Source: Chaetoceros tenuissimus (taxonomy: Eukaryota > Bacillariophyta > Thalassiosirophyceae > Chaetocerotales > Chaetocerotaceae). Taken from it: a stretch of DNA of 64,000 bases. Both the position numbers and the translations under genes were made by a program. Position 1 is the stretch's first letter. Every line of letters starts with the position of its first letter. This document shows positions 21,955 to 32,698 of this stretch, one piece after another. The stretch lies in assembly GCA_021927905.1 (NCBI GenBank), contig BLLK01000038.1:1860001-1924000 (forward strand), read 5' to 3'. A model generated the notes under the pieces. The model had not been told where the DNA came from. It saw only the letters and a list, made by a program, of their open reading frames with translations, and searched no databases.

Positions 21955-24012
21955 TTAAAGTTCCTTATTCTCGTAGATGGCATGTGTAGTCATGCCTACC
22001 CTTTGATCAAAATCTGTAGTGTATTCACTAAATGCTTTGGTTCTCTGTCGTATTCTTTCACGAATATTTTTACTCTTGACCTTTAGCAGCTTATATGCAT
22101 CATTGATTTTCATAGCCTTGTACATTACCAATTGTCTCTCTTCATCTGTACTCTCAGGTGTAAGTAGCAAATCAGGGTGATATCTCTTTGTCATCTTTCT
22201 GTATGCCTCCTTAATGGTAGGCAAAAAGAACGTATGTTCTTCTAGACCAAGGATTCTCCACGCTTCTTTCATACTTGTGACGGATGTTCCTTCGGAGGAA
22301 GAGTATGCAAAATAGGATGGAATTGCAATGTTGGTTGTGTAAGCCATTACCCAATCACCTTCGATTGGCTTTTCACGCACTTGATCTGCATAATATGGGA
22401 CTCTTTTTGGTAACTTCTTTCGAGGCAAAGGCTTAGCCTCTACCTTTTGCTCTTGTGCAATTTCATTCATTGCTTCAATTGAGTCCACCTCAATATCTTC
22501 CTCTTCTTTTGCTTCAGTGAGTGGAGATTCAGGCTTTGTCTCCGAGGTTACACTATGAATAATGTTATCATTGAGAGTAGCAACGTCAGAAACTATGGTG
22601 ACTTCTTGTTCCAAATCAAGCATAGTTGTTTCAACATCTTCACTTTCATCGTTATCGTCATCAGGTGAAGACATTTCGCTCATGGCATCGATTTGAATAT
22701 CAATAGGACTCTCTTCTTCTACATTTTCTACTGCTACTTCCATAGTCTCTTCGACATGCATTGAAATAGAATCATTCTCTACCTCGATTTCATCATTAGC
22801 AACTTCTTGCGACTCGGAATAGTCAATGACACGGAAACTTCCCAATTTTGCCTCGATCTCTTCTTCTAATGAAGCCTCTTCGCTCTTTAATTCCATTTCT
22901 GCAGCAAGAGGAGGAGGTATAAACGAATCCATTGAATCCATCTTTTCAGCAAGAGGAGGAGGTATAAACGAATCCATTGAATCCATCTTTTCAGCAAGAG
23001 GAGGAGGTATAAACGAATCCATTGAATCCATCTTTTCAGCAAGAGGAGGAGGCACAAATGTGTTATGTCCAACCTCTTTCACCTTTTGACTCCCTTCTAC
23101 ATCTCTCACAAACGCTGCATTCTTTGCAATAACTTTTTCAGATCCAGCAACTTGCCAAGAATCTGATTGGTTTTGGAACTGCTCACTCTTCCAAGAATCA
23201 TCGGACTTGTTCTGTACACGCTCACCAGGATTCACTCGTTTGCTACGATCTGCATCTCTAAGTTCCGAAAAAGGATTGTCCCCAAGTGAAAATTGAGCAT
23301 TGATGACTTGTTTCGGATCTACCACTTTTTCTTCCTGTTCAAAGTCTTGTTCTACTTTTGCATCTTGCTCCATTCTCAAATCATGAATCTCATGTTTTTC
23401 TGGTTCTTTGGTAGTAAATGGCATCACTGGCTCATCTGTATACACATGATTATCACCAGAAGCCGCAGAAACATTTCCATTCTTCACTTGAGTATGTTTG
23501 ACAACATCGACATTGAAATCACAGGAGGTGGAATCATGATAATGATCTCTTTTAGTGCCAGTCAAAAATCGATAAGCTTGATTGATGGTTGCAAAATGAT
23601 CATTTGCAGCCTGTCTCTCTTCTTCTGTTGCATCTTTTGGTAATTTATAATCGGGATGATGTTGAAGTGCCATAGCTCTGTATGCTCTCTTGACGAGTTT
23701 CATATCCAAGTCAAGTACGACGCCTGATTTCATCCCAGCAGTTTGTAGATGCATTTTCGGTTTGAAGTTTAGTACTTGACATGCTGCCATTGTCTTTTTC
23801 ATGTTGCGATTATTAGCTCTGTTAGGTCTCTGGCTTGTGTCGGTCCAGTTATCGGTTGCTGTTTGAAATAGAGGCATGGAAGATGATGAAGACCCGACAT
23901 AGGAATCTAGTATTGCTTTCGTTGGAGGGCGAGAAAGATGAGGAGGCGTGACAAAGGCCTCACTTGCCGAAAGAAGAAATACATTCAGAGCTCCTAATGC
24001 AAGCAGCTTCAT
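21955..24012 (-). CDS. Plastid-targeted protein with two J-domains
   Basis: A single exon encodes 685 aa. The N-terminus is a signal peptide ending ASEAFVTPP, with Phe at the expected position of the diatom plastid motif, then a Ser-rich transit-like stretch. The first J-domain (about 80-155) has VKRAYRAMALQHHPDYK. The second, at the C-terminus (about 585-655), has IKEAYRKMTKRYHPDLL. Both keep the HPD tripeptide that stimulates Hsp70 ATPase. Between them lies an acidic, disordered region with tandem 15-residue repeats (FIPPPLAEKMDSMDS). A scaffold for a plastid Hsp70 is inferred; two J-domains in one chain is unusual. Confidence 0.82.
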   Translation of the reverse strand: MKLLALGALNVFLLSASEAFVTPPHLSRPPTKAILDSYVGSSSSSMPLFQTATDNWTDTSQRPNRANNRNMKKTMAACQVLNFKPKMHLQTAGMKSGVVLDLDMKLVKRAYRAMALQHHPDYKLPKDATEEERQAANDHFATINQAYRFLTGTKRDHYHDSTSCDFNVDVVKHTQVKNGNVSAASGDNHVYTDEPVMPFTTKEPEKHEIHDLRMEQDAKVEQDFEQEEKVVDPKQVINAQFSLGDNPFSELRDADRSKRVNPGERVQNKSDDSWKSEQFQNQSDSWQVAGSEKVIAKNAAFVRDVEGSQKVKEVGHNTFVPPPLAEKMDSMDSFIPPPLAEKMDSMDSFIPPPLAEKMDSMDSFIPPPLAAEMELKSEEASLEEEIEAKLGSFRVIDYSESQEVANDEIEVENDSISMHVEETMEVAVENVEEESPIDIQIDAMSEMSSPDDDNDESEDVETTMLDLEQEVTIVSDVATLNDNIIHSVTSETKPESPLTEAKEEEDIEVDSIEAMNEIAQEQKVEAKPLPRKKLPKRVPYYADQVREKPIEGDWVMAYTTNIAIPSYFAYSSSEGTSVTSMKEAWRILGLEEHTFFLPTIKEAYRKMTKRYHPDLLLTPESTDEERQLVMYKAMKINDAYKLLKVKSKNIRERIRQRTKAFSEYTTDFDQRVGMTTHAIYENKEL
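22904..23055 (-). repeat. 45-bp in-frame tandem repeat
   Basis: Units start at 22904, 22949, 22994 and 23039 (the last partial) and are nearly identical. They encode FIPPPLAEKMDSMDS in the linker of the two-J-domain protein. The high identity suggests recent copy-number change. Confidence 0.9.
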
Positions 24013-24666
24013 GACTTCAATAGTTGATTATATTGAATAAATGGATGTAGCAGATGAATTAGAGATCTGCAGTGATGGAAAGATATCAAATTGGAAATTT
24101 GTGGAGAAGAAAACAGTCAAAGTTGTGTGAATGAAGAGTGAGAAAGCTAGAAACTAAAGAAAAACAGAGATGTCAGTGTGCGCACAGTAGTTTTTGCATG
24201 AAAATCCATTACTACATACGTCATTAACGTCATTGTTGTTTCAAAAGGCTATTATTCAGATAAAATTAGCTAGTGTAACGGATTTATAACGGAGCAAATC
24301 TGTGCCATCTTTTTGACGACGTCTAGCTATTCTTACTCGTATCGCATCCTCCCATTTTCTTTCATTCTTTCTTCTTTCTACACATACACATACTCGTAGT
24401 GCAAAAATTGTACTTGATAAAAGTTATATTGAAGATGAATTAGCATCATGAAATGTGGACCAAACAAGTCAATAGTGGAATATGAAATATTCTAGTCGTA
24501 AATTCATTCAGAACCTCGTCTTCTCGATGTGTCACATCGATCCCATTTCATACTTTCATTACGAAGAGAGCTGAATTCACGAATGAAAGTCGACAGAGAG
24601 AAGGTTAGAATATAACATTATTCTTCAAAATTGTAACATTCTGAAGAAATATATCACATATGAGAG
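24013..24666. other. Divergent spacer; duplicated promoter block
   Basis: No gene. Near 24480-24610 a block with atattctagtcgtaaa, cctcgtcttc and agagagaaggt resembles blocks near 31060-31155 and 33675-33725. All lie upstream of members of the two-helix family, so this is probably its shared promoter. Confidence 0.55.
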
Positions 24667-25803
24667 ATGACGGCTCGAGTACAGTTTAGACCTATTCCAG
24701 TGGATGAAGAATTCTGTGTGTTAGTTGAGGCTTCAAAGCATGAAATTAACTGCGGAAGAGGAAGAAGGCCAAACTATTTTGAACTGTTTCATTTAGCGAA
24801 TCTGGTTCATAATTCGTTTGTACCGCTGCCTGAGAACATGAATCACAATACATGGATAGTATTTCTTTGTCGTATGGTTGATGCGAAGAAACACTTCCAG
24901 TTTCAAGCGTATAAAACGATTCCAGTAATCTTACCATATATGTTCTTGCTCCTAGTTGTGCCAGCTTTCATGAATCTATGTGATGACATGAAGAAACAGA
25001 ATAATTGTAATGAAGAGCCTCCACTCTGGTGGTTTATATGCGTATTGACTTTACCAGTACCAATGATTTTTATTTTGAATAAGATTGGTGAGGGTCCTAC
25101 AAAAGAATACAAAGATACTCAGGAGCAAGTTCTAAAGCAAATGCAACTTGAATTCAACTGCTGTGGCTACTCTGCTGAGCTTATAGCTGTAAAAGTCTGT
25201 GGATGTGAAAATAGATATGTTCGATTCTCCCCAATTTCCGAAAGCGAGACGGAGCGTGTTAAGATTCTTGTGAAAGAGTTCAAAGATGTTTTTATTGCAC
25301 AAAAGAACGAGGAGAAAAATAAACCATACGAACCAGCATCTTGGAAACCATTGGAAGGTTAATGGGAAGAGAAGAAGCGTTTCTGTTGTGGAAAAGTAAC
25401 CCATAGATGGCTGTTCAATGGAATTGAATCTGTGGATACATTCCGTTCCCAACACGAGAGTGACATCTGTTCCGTTCCATGTGTCGGCATACCTAACAGG
25501 AAACTCGTGTATCATCTCGAAGGGAATCTTTTGCTTTCAAATTCAAATCCATTGCGATATTCTGAAATCTTTCGACTTGCTGAGAATTATAATAGTGTTG
25601 CATTCTATAGATGCGGTACTCATGTTATATGCAAAGTAGAAGGATCTACTTGCATGTTCTTCAACTTTGAAGGAAAGTTGTTGTCAGAGAATGATATGGT
25701 CAGTACAAGCTTTTGGTCTACTCAAGATCCGATTGGGGTTTACCATAAAGTTACAAATAGTGATATTGAGACGAATCCTATGGTACATGGTCAATTTGCT
25801 TAA
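24667..25803 (+). pseudogene. Two-helix membrane family, copy with an internal stop
   Basis: The family is unknown to me. Residues 1-231 run to a TAA at 25360; the same frame then stays open to 25803. The part after the stop matches the intact paralogue at 33816-35069 (THRWLFN, YHLEGNLLLS, EIFRLAENYN, DMVSTSFWSTQ, VETNPM equivalents). The paralogue has GAA where this copy has TAA, in the setting LEG-x-WEE. Two hydrophobic helices (about 85-102 and 120-138) flank a Cys-containing loop and EEPPLWW. One nonsense change has probably inactivated it, unless the shorter form is still made. Confidence 0.65.
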
Positions 25804-25948
25804 GGCTGCAACTTAAGGCTGCAAAACCTTGTTCCCTTTTACATACATACCTCTCTATCTATATAACTAACCTATCTCTTCCATGAGAATATAAACTTAA
25901 AAGCCGCATTTAGATGATTCTTTTCTTTCTCTTATTACCATTAGGATT

Positions 25949-26343
25949 GTGGGTGAAGATTCACGTGCCATTAGCGGTCAGACAGAGGCCCAAAATGCTA
26001 AGCCTTATGTTCAACTTCTTGAGCATGCGTGGCTTTGTAACTCTAGTAAATGTGTTTCTTCTAATTGTGCGAAGATGAAACAATATTTGGAACATATTAT
26101 CAGTTGCAGGCAAGGCCATAGCGGAAGATGTAAAATCTGTAAGGCCATATTCTTTCTCCTCAAAAACCATGCGATGTCATGTAGAACCAAGAATTGTGAG
26201 ATTTGTTCCCGATATGTGAATTCGTTAAGGAGCGCTTACCGTACGCAAAATGCGAAAAGAGTAGAGTGCGATGGAAATGGCCCAACAAGGTAGACGATTT
26301 TAGAGAAAAGATGAAAGCCGCTTTCAAATCCTTCAATCTGTAA
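25949..26343 (+). pseudogene. Orphan TAZ zinc-finger piece, inverted relative to the adjacent HAT
   Basis: The plus strand encodes a TAZ-type finger: QLLEHAWLC, C-x4-C, CAKMKQYLEHIISC, RCKICKAIFFLLKNHAMSC and CEICSRYVNSL. These match the CBP/p300/HAC pattern 'C..P.C..MK..L.H...C....C..C..L..HH...C'. After a frame change near 26240 the text continues to a TAA at 26341 with KVDDFREKMKAAFKSFNL, a plausible protein end. There is no start codon in context, only an acceptor-like ttag at about 25944. It lies tail to tail with the acetyltransferase gene, which lacks its TAZ domain. Confidence 0.6.
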
Positions 26344-26559
26344 TTACATATTTTCGTATCAATATTATAAAATAATAAGACATTTTAGATTTATGGTGAA
26401 TGCTTGTGAGTGCCGTATTTTTAATGATTCTGATTCTTGCTCTTTCAAGAACCAATTTGCAGTTGTTAGTACTAGCTATCGTATTCATTCCTACCCCAAC
26501 TCATTTCATTTCGAATAAGTTCTGTCGCCTTCATAACTCTTGGAAAGTAGTTTCTATAT

Positions 26560-29400
26560 TTATACTCTCCCAAGAGGACGGGATCGACATCCTAATGGCA
26601 CAAGCTTATGAGTACAGGCTCCTTGGTCGGTGCTGGGATGCTTGTTACTTTCATCGCAAAATTCGAAACAGGTACATGTCTCAGTACGACCACCAATATC
26701 TTTGCTACATTCAGAGCACTTCTCTGCAGCATTTGAGTTGTGAAGATGGGACAACAACATCATCGTAGTATGTTTTGCTCTCCTTAGTTGGTCAAATTGG
26801 TAATGATTTTTCGTGCAGAGATTGAGGAAATCTTGACGAAAATTAAAAATATCACACTGTAGGTCTTCAGAATCGTCGTCAATAATTCTGACTAGCCTAT
26901 CTTCCTCGAATTGAGTAGGTCCATCCTGGATAGTAGGAGCACATTCTTCTTTCTTTCTTCTTTCACGTTCCTCCTCTATGACTTTTGGAACCTTCATATG
27001 TTCCGCTTTAGCACCGCTCCAATTCAGACATGCAACTATGAAAGAGTCTTTCATAGATTTAATGGAGTTTCCAAATCGTTTCATGACTTTATCATTGGAT
27101 GTGTCACAAGGCTTAGAGTCGTCGGCATTTATTAAGTCATTTTCAATACCTTTACCCTTGGACTCCCAATCTTCAACCTTCTTAATGAAGCTCTCAATCT
27201 CCCCACTAAAGTAATCCCCTTGGAAGTATGGCACAATAGTAGCATCGCTACCTTTCACAAAATATAACTCGTACATGTTGGTAACTGTCCCTACAATGTT
27301 TCTCTTTTGTGCCTCGACCAACATATCAACATACCACTGTCTCAATCTTGATTCCTTCGGAGTCTTTTGATCTTCTGGTTTCCCATGGAAAATGTAGTCA
27401 TCGCCCTTCTTGGGTGGACATGCCCATATATGGGCTGTTGCATACCCACGCTGGCGAGCATAGTCTAGATAAGAAATCAATATTTCGTGATAAACGAAAC
27501 TACGAAGGTGTCGAGGTGCCATGTAGTTCACACTATCAAGGTATGAAATATAGACTGTGCCGGTATTTGGTGCTGGATTTCTCTCATCATGCTCGTAAAC
27601 GTAAAAAGCAAACAGTAAAACATCAACCCCATCTAAATTCTGGAAAACTAATATGCATTTACTGCGGTATTTAAATTCTTCTGGATAATTCATGTGCTTG
27701 TAACGATTCAGCATCCTTTCGTTTACAACAAGCTTTTCATCAATGGCGGAAACTTGGCGAATCGTTATCTTTCCTCCAGTCTGCACTTTCTTTATGGCCT
27801 CCGCCAAATGAATATTCTAGAGAATATTATCAGAGAGTGAAATTTGAAAAACGCATGGAACTCTGCAAATAAGTACTTACTTCTGTTTGAGCCTTTCCCA
27901 AGGCTAATTCTTCAAATTTCTTTTGAAGCTTTTTGGTTACGTGCTTTTCAAGAAATTCAGACGATTTGGTGTGTGGAAGATCCTCTGCTCTAGGGTACCA
28001 GGTATCAGGTTGTATCTCTCTCTCTTTTCTTTCCTTTAAGAGACATGTGGGACAACTAAACTTCACAGAGTCGTCATTCTTGTTTTGTCTAGGATTGAAG
28101 AGACCACAAATTTGATGCATCCAACCATCGCATTCATCGCACTTTACCCAGCTCTCCTCGTTGGTTGCATTATTTTTCTTGTCGACCAGATCCTTCGTCT
28201 TCGTATCATCAAGTTTTTTGTAACAAGAAGTACACCAGTTACATTGTTTACCATCAGTGTAATAGATTCTATTGCGATGAATCCGCTTATGGCAGGCTTT
28301 TCCTGAACAAAAGATAACCGTATGCTGAAACTGTAACTTCCCATACCCACATAAAGTGCATGCATTGTCACTTCTTCGTAGTTCTTCTTCTTTTGATAGA
28401 ACCTCACCACATATTCCCCTAACCCTAGCCTCTGTCAAAGATTTAATATGTAACTCAATTTGATTCTTTGATAGACTATTCAGAAGAGTGCTGGTTGTAG
28501 ACTTAGTTCTAACTCTCTTTTCTCTCTGATTTTGCGAGTCGCTGCAGTTTCTCTTTTTACCGACAGTCATGGACGTAATTGAAATCGGTTGCGGAGGCGG
28601 TTTACTTCCGTCAACAATATCTATTTCAATTCTCTCACTGTTTACAGCTTCGCCACTTGCATTAGAATCAGCTTGCATAGGATTTGCTTCACGAATCTTC
28701 GCAGGTAGATTCACGAACCCATTATCAGTGGAAAATTTCAACATAGTATCAAACACAGCTGGGATCTGCTGATATTTTGCATAAAACTCTCTAATTTTCT
28801 CCTCTCTCTTTTGCTTCTTCTTCTTCGTGTTGTTCGTGTGTACAACTATTAAAAATTCCTTGTAGATCTCTTCGGTCTTTTCGTCAACAACAAGGTTGCT
28901 CACACAAGCAATCTTTGTTTTTAAATACTTCTTTTCAAGTTCAACAAACGTAATAATGTATTTCTTCTCCTCAGATTCTTCGAGATCTAACAAGGTTGTG
29001 TACCTTGTCAATGCCCATATCGATTCCGTAGTAACGATCTTCATGGAAAACAACAAATACCATTCCAAGGTCGAGAAGCTCCTTAATCAGTTCATTGGAT
29101 AGAGCAGTCTTCTCTTTATTGCTCATTGCATCCCATACTTCGAAAAGCTCTCTTACTTTAGTTTTAAGGATGTCGGAGGTTACTTGCCTTGTTCCCATTT
29201 CCCTATTAGATGTTGAAAAAGATGATTAGAGTATGAATAAAATTGTATACTAACACTGTGAGACATATCACGTACATGTTTCCCCGCTGAAATAGGATCG
29301 AGTTACTATTGAGTGCGTCTTCACGACCTGTACCTTCGAGTAACTTCAGTGCTTCCTTATCAATCTCTAGCAGTTCTTCTTCCAAGGATTGCTTAGTCAT
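26560..29400 (-). CDS. CBP/p300-HAC-type histone acetyltransferase, probably disrupted
   Basis: Exons on the minus strand: 29400-29276, 29202 to about 29000, about 29000-27881 and 27816-26560. The introns at 29203-29275 and 27817-27880 have GT-AG ends. Order: DUF6824-like start (SILFQRGN, KELLDLGMVFVVFHE); a segment with VFDTMLK and LPAKIREA; a Cys/His region with PHD finger (WVKCDECDGWMHQICGLFNP); and the KAT11 catalytic domain (VYISYLDSVNYMAPRHLRSF, VYHEILISYLDYA, HIWACPPKKGDDYIFHGKP, RLRQWYVDML). A ZZ-like finger (CSECSKDIGG, CTCFEFC) precedes the end. HAC proteins normally finish with TAZ; here a stop follows ZZ. Near 29000 the frame changes with no obvious intron. The gene may be inactive or misassembled; it would acetylate histones in the nucleus. 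Confidence 0.75.
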
Positions 29401-30647
29401 ATTTGATCTGATATCTTGATATGTAGAGTGATTGGTTGGTAATGATTCTGACTAATTAGATTTGCATCTAGGTGTTGTTTCTTACACTTCACCTATTTGA
29501 AATAAATGTTTTCGGGAACAAATCTGAAAGATCTTTTCAAAGAAAAAGGAAAAGGCTTCGGCATCTGTTCATGGCTCGGAGTCGTGTATCACAGTCTTGT
29601 AGAGCACCTCATCCGATCAACATCCGATGATTCTTTATAGGTTGCAAGTGAATCGTGCAGAATCAAATTCCGATACATCATTTCAACATATACATTTTCG
29701 ATGATTTGAAATGGGAAGACATGTTTTAGATGAAACGATGAACACCATGGCCATGCAAGAAGTGGTAAGAAAGTGTTGGCAAAATTGAACCAAGCGATTG
29801 AACATTGAACACATGGATTTTTGCTATGAACGTTGGAACATCCATTCGTATCGGAAGAGTCGCATAAATTGCTAATTTAGATTGCAATTTTTTCAAAGCG
29901 TACGTACTTGAACTTACTGTTTCGAAATGATGGCAAACCAAAAGATTAATTAAAGAAACAAACAAAACAATAGATACTAGGTAATAGCAGATATTAGTCT
30001 AGGATCAGGAAGTAAGATATATTTTTGTGCAGTGCAAGCAGTGCAAGCAGTGCTTAGAAATTAGCTTTGCAAATGAGCGTTTGAAATTAGAATGGAACCG
30101 ATAGCTAGACTAGTTGGCCACTTTTGATACTTCTCCGAGGAAAGTTGCTACTTACCACATGTATGTAGGAACAGATGCTCTCTCGACATCAGCCTCAATT
30201 GCAAACAAGCAAGTATAGAGCACATATATTTTTCATATGATGCTAGCGTAAAAGGAAAGATGAATTGCTTCTGTAGCTAGACTCTAGTGTCAAATCCAAC
30301 ATGTGCATCTTGACAGCATCCACGAATCAGTATCGCTCCTTCTACAATCTAGTACTCGACGACGACTCCTTACTTTTCTTTCCATAGCAAAACATTATAC
30401 CCGAGAAAAAGAAAACTCAAAGAATTAAACACTGAGTTAAGAAGAAGCATGAAATAAAAGGTGGACGTCGTGGCTCCTTTGCCAAACTTGTTGCATCAAC
30501 GAATCAATTTCCTTATGCAATCTACTCGACGACGACTCCTTACTTTTCTTTCGATAATAAAACTTGATACTTGAGCAAATGAAAAGAAAAATGAAAATGA
30601 ATTGACCGTTTAGTCGAGAAGAAGCATAAGAAAAGCAACACATAGAT
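29401..30647. other. Non-coding region with internal tandem duplication
   Basis: No gene is seen. About 30002-30130 resembles about 33191-33305, and about 30283-30470 resembles about 33465-33655. Within it the cgacgactccttactttt block occurs at about 30360 and again at about 30530. These are copied upstream sequences of the two-helix family. Confidence 0.6.
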
Positions 30648-31045
30648 TACTTTTCAATAGAACGGAATCAGCCGATGCATTTTGTTCCCAGTTCGAGGTA
30701 GATATCCATATCCCATGCATGAAAGCAGAGAGTACGAAGTTTCCTTTTGATCTCGAAGGGAACCTTCTCCTTCCAGTCTCAACTCCACTCGTATCTGACA
30801 TCTTTCCGACTCCCTGGAAACTATAGCAGTGTTGCTTTCTATAGATGCGGAACTCACGTAATATGGAAAGTAGAGGGGTCTACTTTTATGTATTCAAATT
30901 TGAAGGAACTTTGTTGTCAGAGAACGATTTGATCAGTACAAGCTTTTGGTCTACTCAAGAGCCGACTGGGGTTTACCATAAAGTTGCAAATAATGGTGAT
31001 GTTGAGAAGAATCCAACGGTAACTAGCGATAGCTATCGCTTGATG
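30648..31045 (+). pseudogene. C-terminal fragment of the two-helix family
   Basis: It is similar to the last 130 residues of the intact paralogue at 33816-35069. Recognisable pieces are FDLEGNLLLP, YRCGTHVIWKVEGS, STSFWSTQEPTGVYHKV and VEKNPT, but they lie in more than one frame. The fragment has no upstream part and is non-functional. Confidence 0.65.
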
Positions 31046-31235
31046 GTACATGGTCAGAAGTGGAATGTGAAAATTCTAGTCGTAAAATTTCATGAGAACC
31101 TCGTCTTCCAAAGAGCTCATATCACTACTTATTCTGATTAAACAGAGAGAAGGTAAAAAGCTATAGAACTTGATATATTCCAGAAAGATTGACATCTATT
31201 TTATACCTTACTCAAAAGAAAGATTGTATCAACAA

Positions 31236-31376
31236 ATGGGTAGAGCAATATTTGAACTTATTCCAGTGGATGAGGAATTCTGTACTATTTTATTCGAGGA
31301 TGAGCCTATTCATGAAAAGAATTGTGAAAGAAGACATAATAGCAAAAGGCGAAGGCCAAACTACTTTGCACCGTAA
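31236..31376 (+). pseudogene. N-terminal fragment of the two-helix family
   Basis: It starts with ATG and reads MGRAIFELIPVDEEFCTILF, then RRRPNYFAP and a stop. This matches the first 45 residues of the other copies (PVDEEFCVLV, RRPNYFE). It follows, and does not precede, a C-terminal fragment, so the order is permuted. It is preceded by a copy of the family's upstream block. Confidence 0.65.
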
Positions 31377-31504
31377 CGTGATTAAGTCGTGCTTGCGGTC
31401 AAAGCTTCCACATACATATTCGGGGAGTTGCAGTGGGAAGACATGTTTTGAATAAGCACATTGAATAATATTGTCAATAAGTGGTAAGGGATGTAAGTGC
31501 TGGC

Positions 31505-32698
31505 TCATCGATGAAGGGTCTCTTCTTTCTTCTTCACCACAAACAAATGTACTGGACGGCCGGTTATCCTAGCAGCTTGAAGTCTCATCTCAAGATCATG
31601 TTGATATTCCACATTTCTATAATAAAAGTTCTCTGCCTGTGAAAGAGGAATTTTCCAATCAGAAAAGTCGGGAATGAAATGAGCTCTTGCAATGGCCTCT
31701 TCAATTGCATGCCGGCGGATCTTTCCTTCCTCTTGAAGCTTTGCACTTTTAGCGTAGAGACGGTTAAATATTTCATCATCGTCAAAAGCAAGAAGCATCT
31801 TCCTTGATTTTTTCTGAGGAAGCAAGTCTTTCTTAGGAGAGTGCTTGCTCTTACTTTTCATGGTCTGATTTACAGTACTGGATATTTTTTGCTTTGAAAG
31901 TTCCTTCTTCTTGGCTTCTTGGAAGTCTTTCGTTCCTTTCTGAGCACTCTTCTGGCTTGCTGTACTATAATTGTGTACTAGGCGTTCATAGAAAGGCTTC
32001 TTGTCCTTACGAAAACTACCTGTAGAAGAAGAAGTGAGGCACTTTTTATAGAGATGACTTTTGGCGTGGGCTGTAGTAGTAGAAGAAGATATGGATTGAC
32101 TACAGCTATTGATACGTGCATCCTCTTGTAGTTTCTCCAGAATCTTTTGTTTTACAATCTTTCTTAGTGTGGACTCAATACTTGACTTGGTAGAAATAGC
32201 ATATGTAGACACAGATACACCACCTTTAGTTGTTGGTATCGAACTGATGTCATCCGACGGAGTGTTGAGATCTGATTGAATGCTTTTGTCGGCTCTGCTT
32301 TTCCTCTTCGACTTTTTCTTCTTCGGCTGCTTCAAAACAATTGTGTTGGGAATATCTTCTTGATGTTTCTTCTTGTTTGTTTTTTCTACACTTTTCTGTT
32401 CATCATCAGTAGAACTCTGCTTTTCATTCTTAACCACTCCTAGATGGGTAACTTCTATAGATTCCATCTGACCCACTACTTGGAGCAAATTTTGTTCACG
32501 ATAGTCTCTACATGCTTCGTCGTCATAACATTCTCTACTATCACTGGATGCATCTCTTGTTGAAAGAGTCTTCTCTTCAATAGTGCATATATCATTTCGT
32601 GATTCAATGTTCCTAGTGGAGATAGGAGTAGGTGAGGTTGTGTTATCGCTGGCAACACAGAAGGAAAATCTTGTTTGAAATGTCTTCAGTGGATCCAT
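31505..32698 (-). CDS. Lys/Ser-rich disordered protein of unknown function
   Basis: A single exon encodes 397 aa. Most of it is polar and probably disordered, with basic runs (KQPKKKKSKRKSR, about 122-135) that could be nuclear signals. Two short motifs stand out: PFYERLVHNYST (about 237) and IFNRLYAKSAKLQEEGKIRR (about 315). The second resembles the F-x-RLY-x-A/S pattern seen in some protist proteins, which I cannot tie to a function. The last 80 residues look helical and folded. It sits intact between fragments of the two-helix family, on the opposite strand. Confidence 0.6.
   Translation of the reverse strand: MDPLKTFQTRFSFCVASDNTTSPTPISTRNIESRNDICTIEEKTLSTRDASSDSRECYDDEACRDYREQNLLQVVGQMESIEVTHLGVVKNEKQSSTDDEQKSVEKTNKKKHQEDIPNTIVLKQPKKKKSKRKSRADKSIQSDLNTPSDDISSIPTTKGGVSVSTYAISTKSSIESTLRKIVKQKILEKLQEDARINSCSQSISSSTTTAHAKSHLYKKCLTSSSTGSFRKDKKPFYERLVHNYSTASQKSAQKGTKDFQEAKKKELSKQKISSTVNQTMKSKSKHSPKKDLLPQKKSRKMLLAFDDDEIFNRLYAKSAKLQEEGKIRRHAIEEAIARAHFIPDFSDWKIPLSQAENFYYRNVEYQHDLEMRLQAARITGRPVHLFVVKKKEETLHR

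Noticed and set aside
22904-23055. CRISPR-like array
   Set aside because: The 45-bp repeats are contiguous, in frame and without spacers; they are a protein repeat.
26400-26768. Hydrophobic plus-strand frame beside the acetyltransferase
   Set aside because: Its second half is the complement of the ZZ-coding region of the HAT; the hydrophobicity comes from reading the antisense strand.
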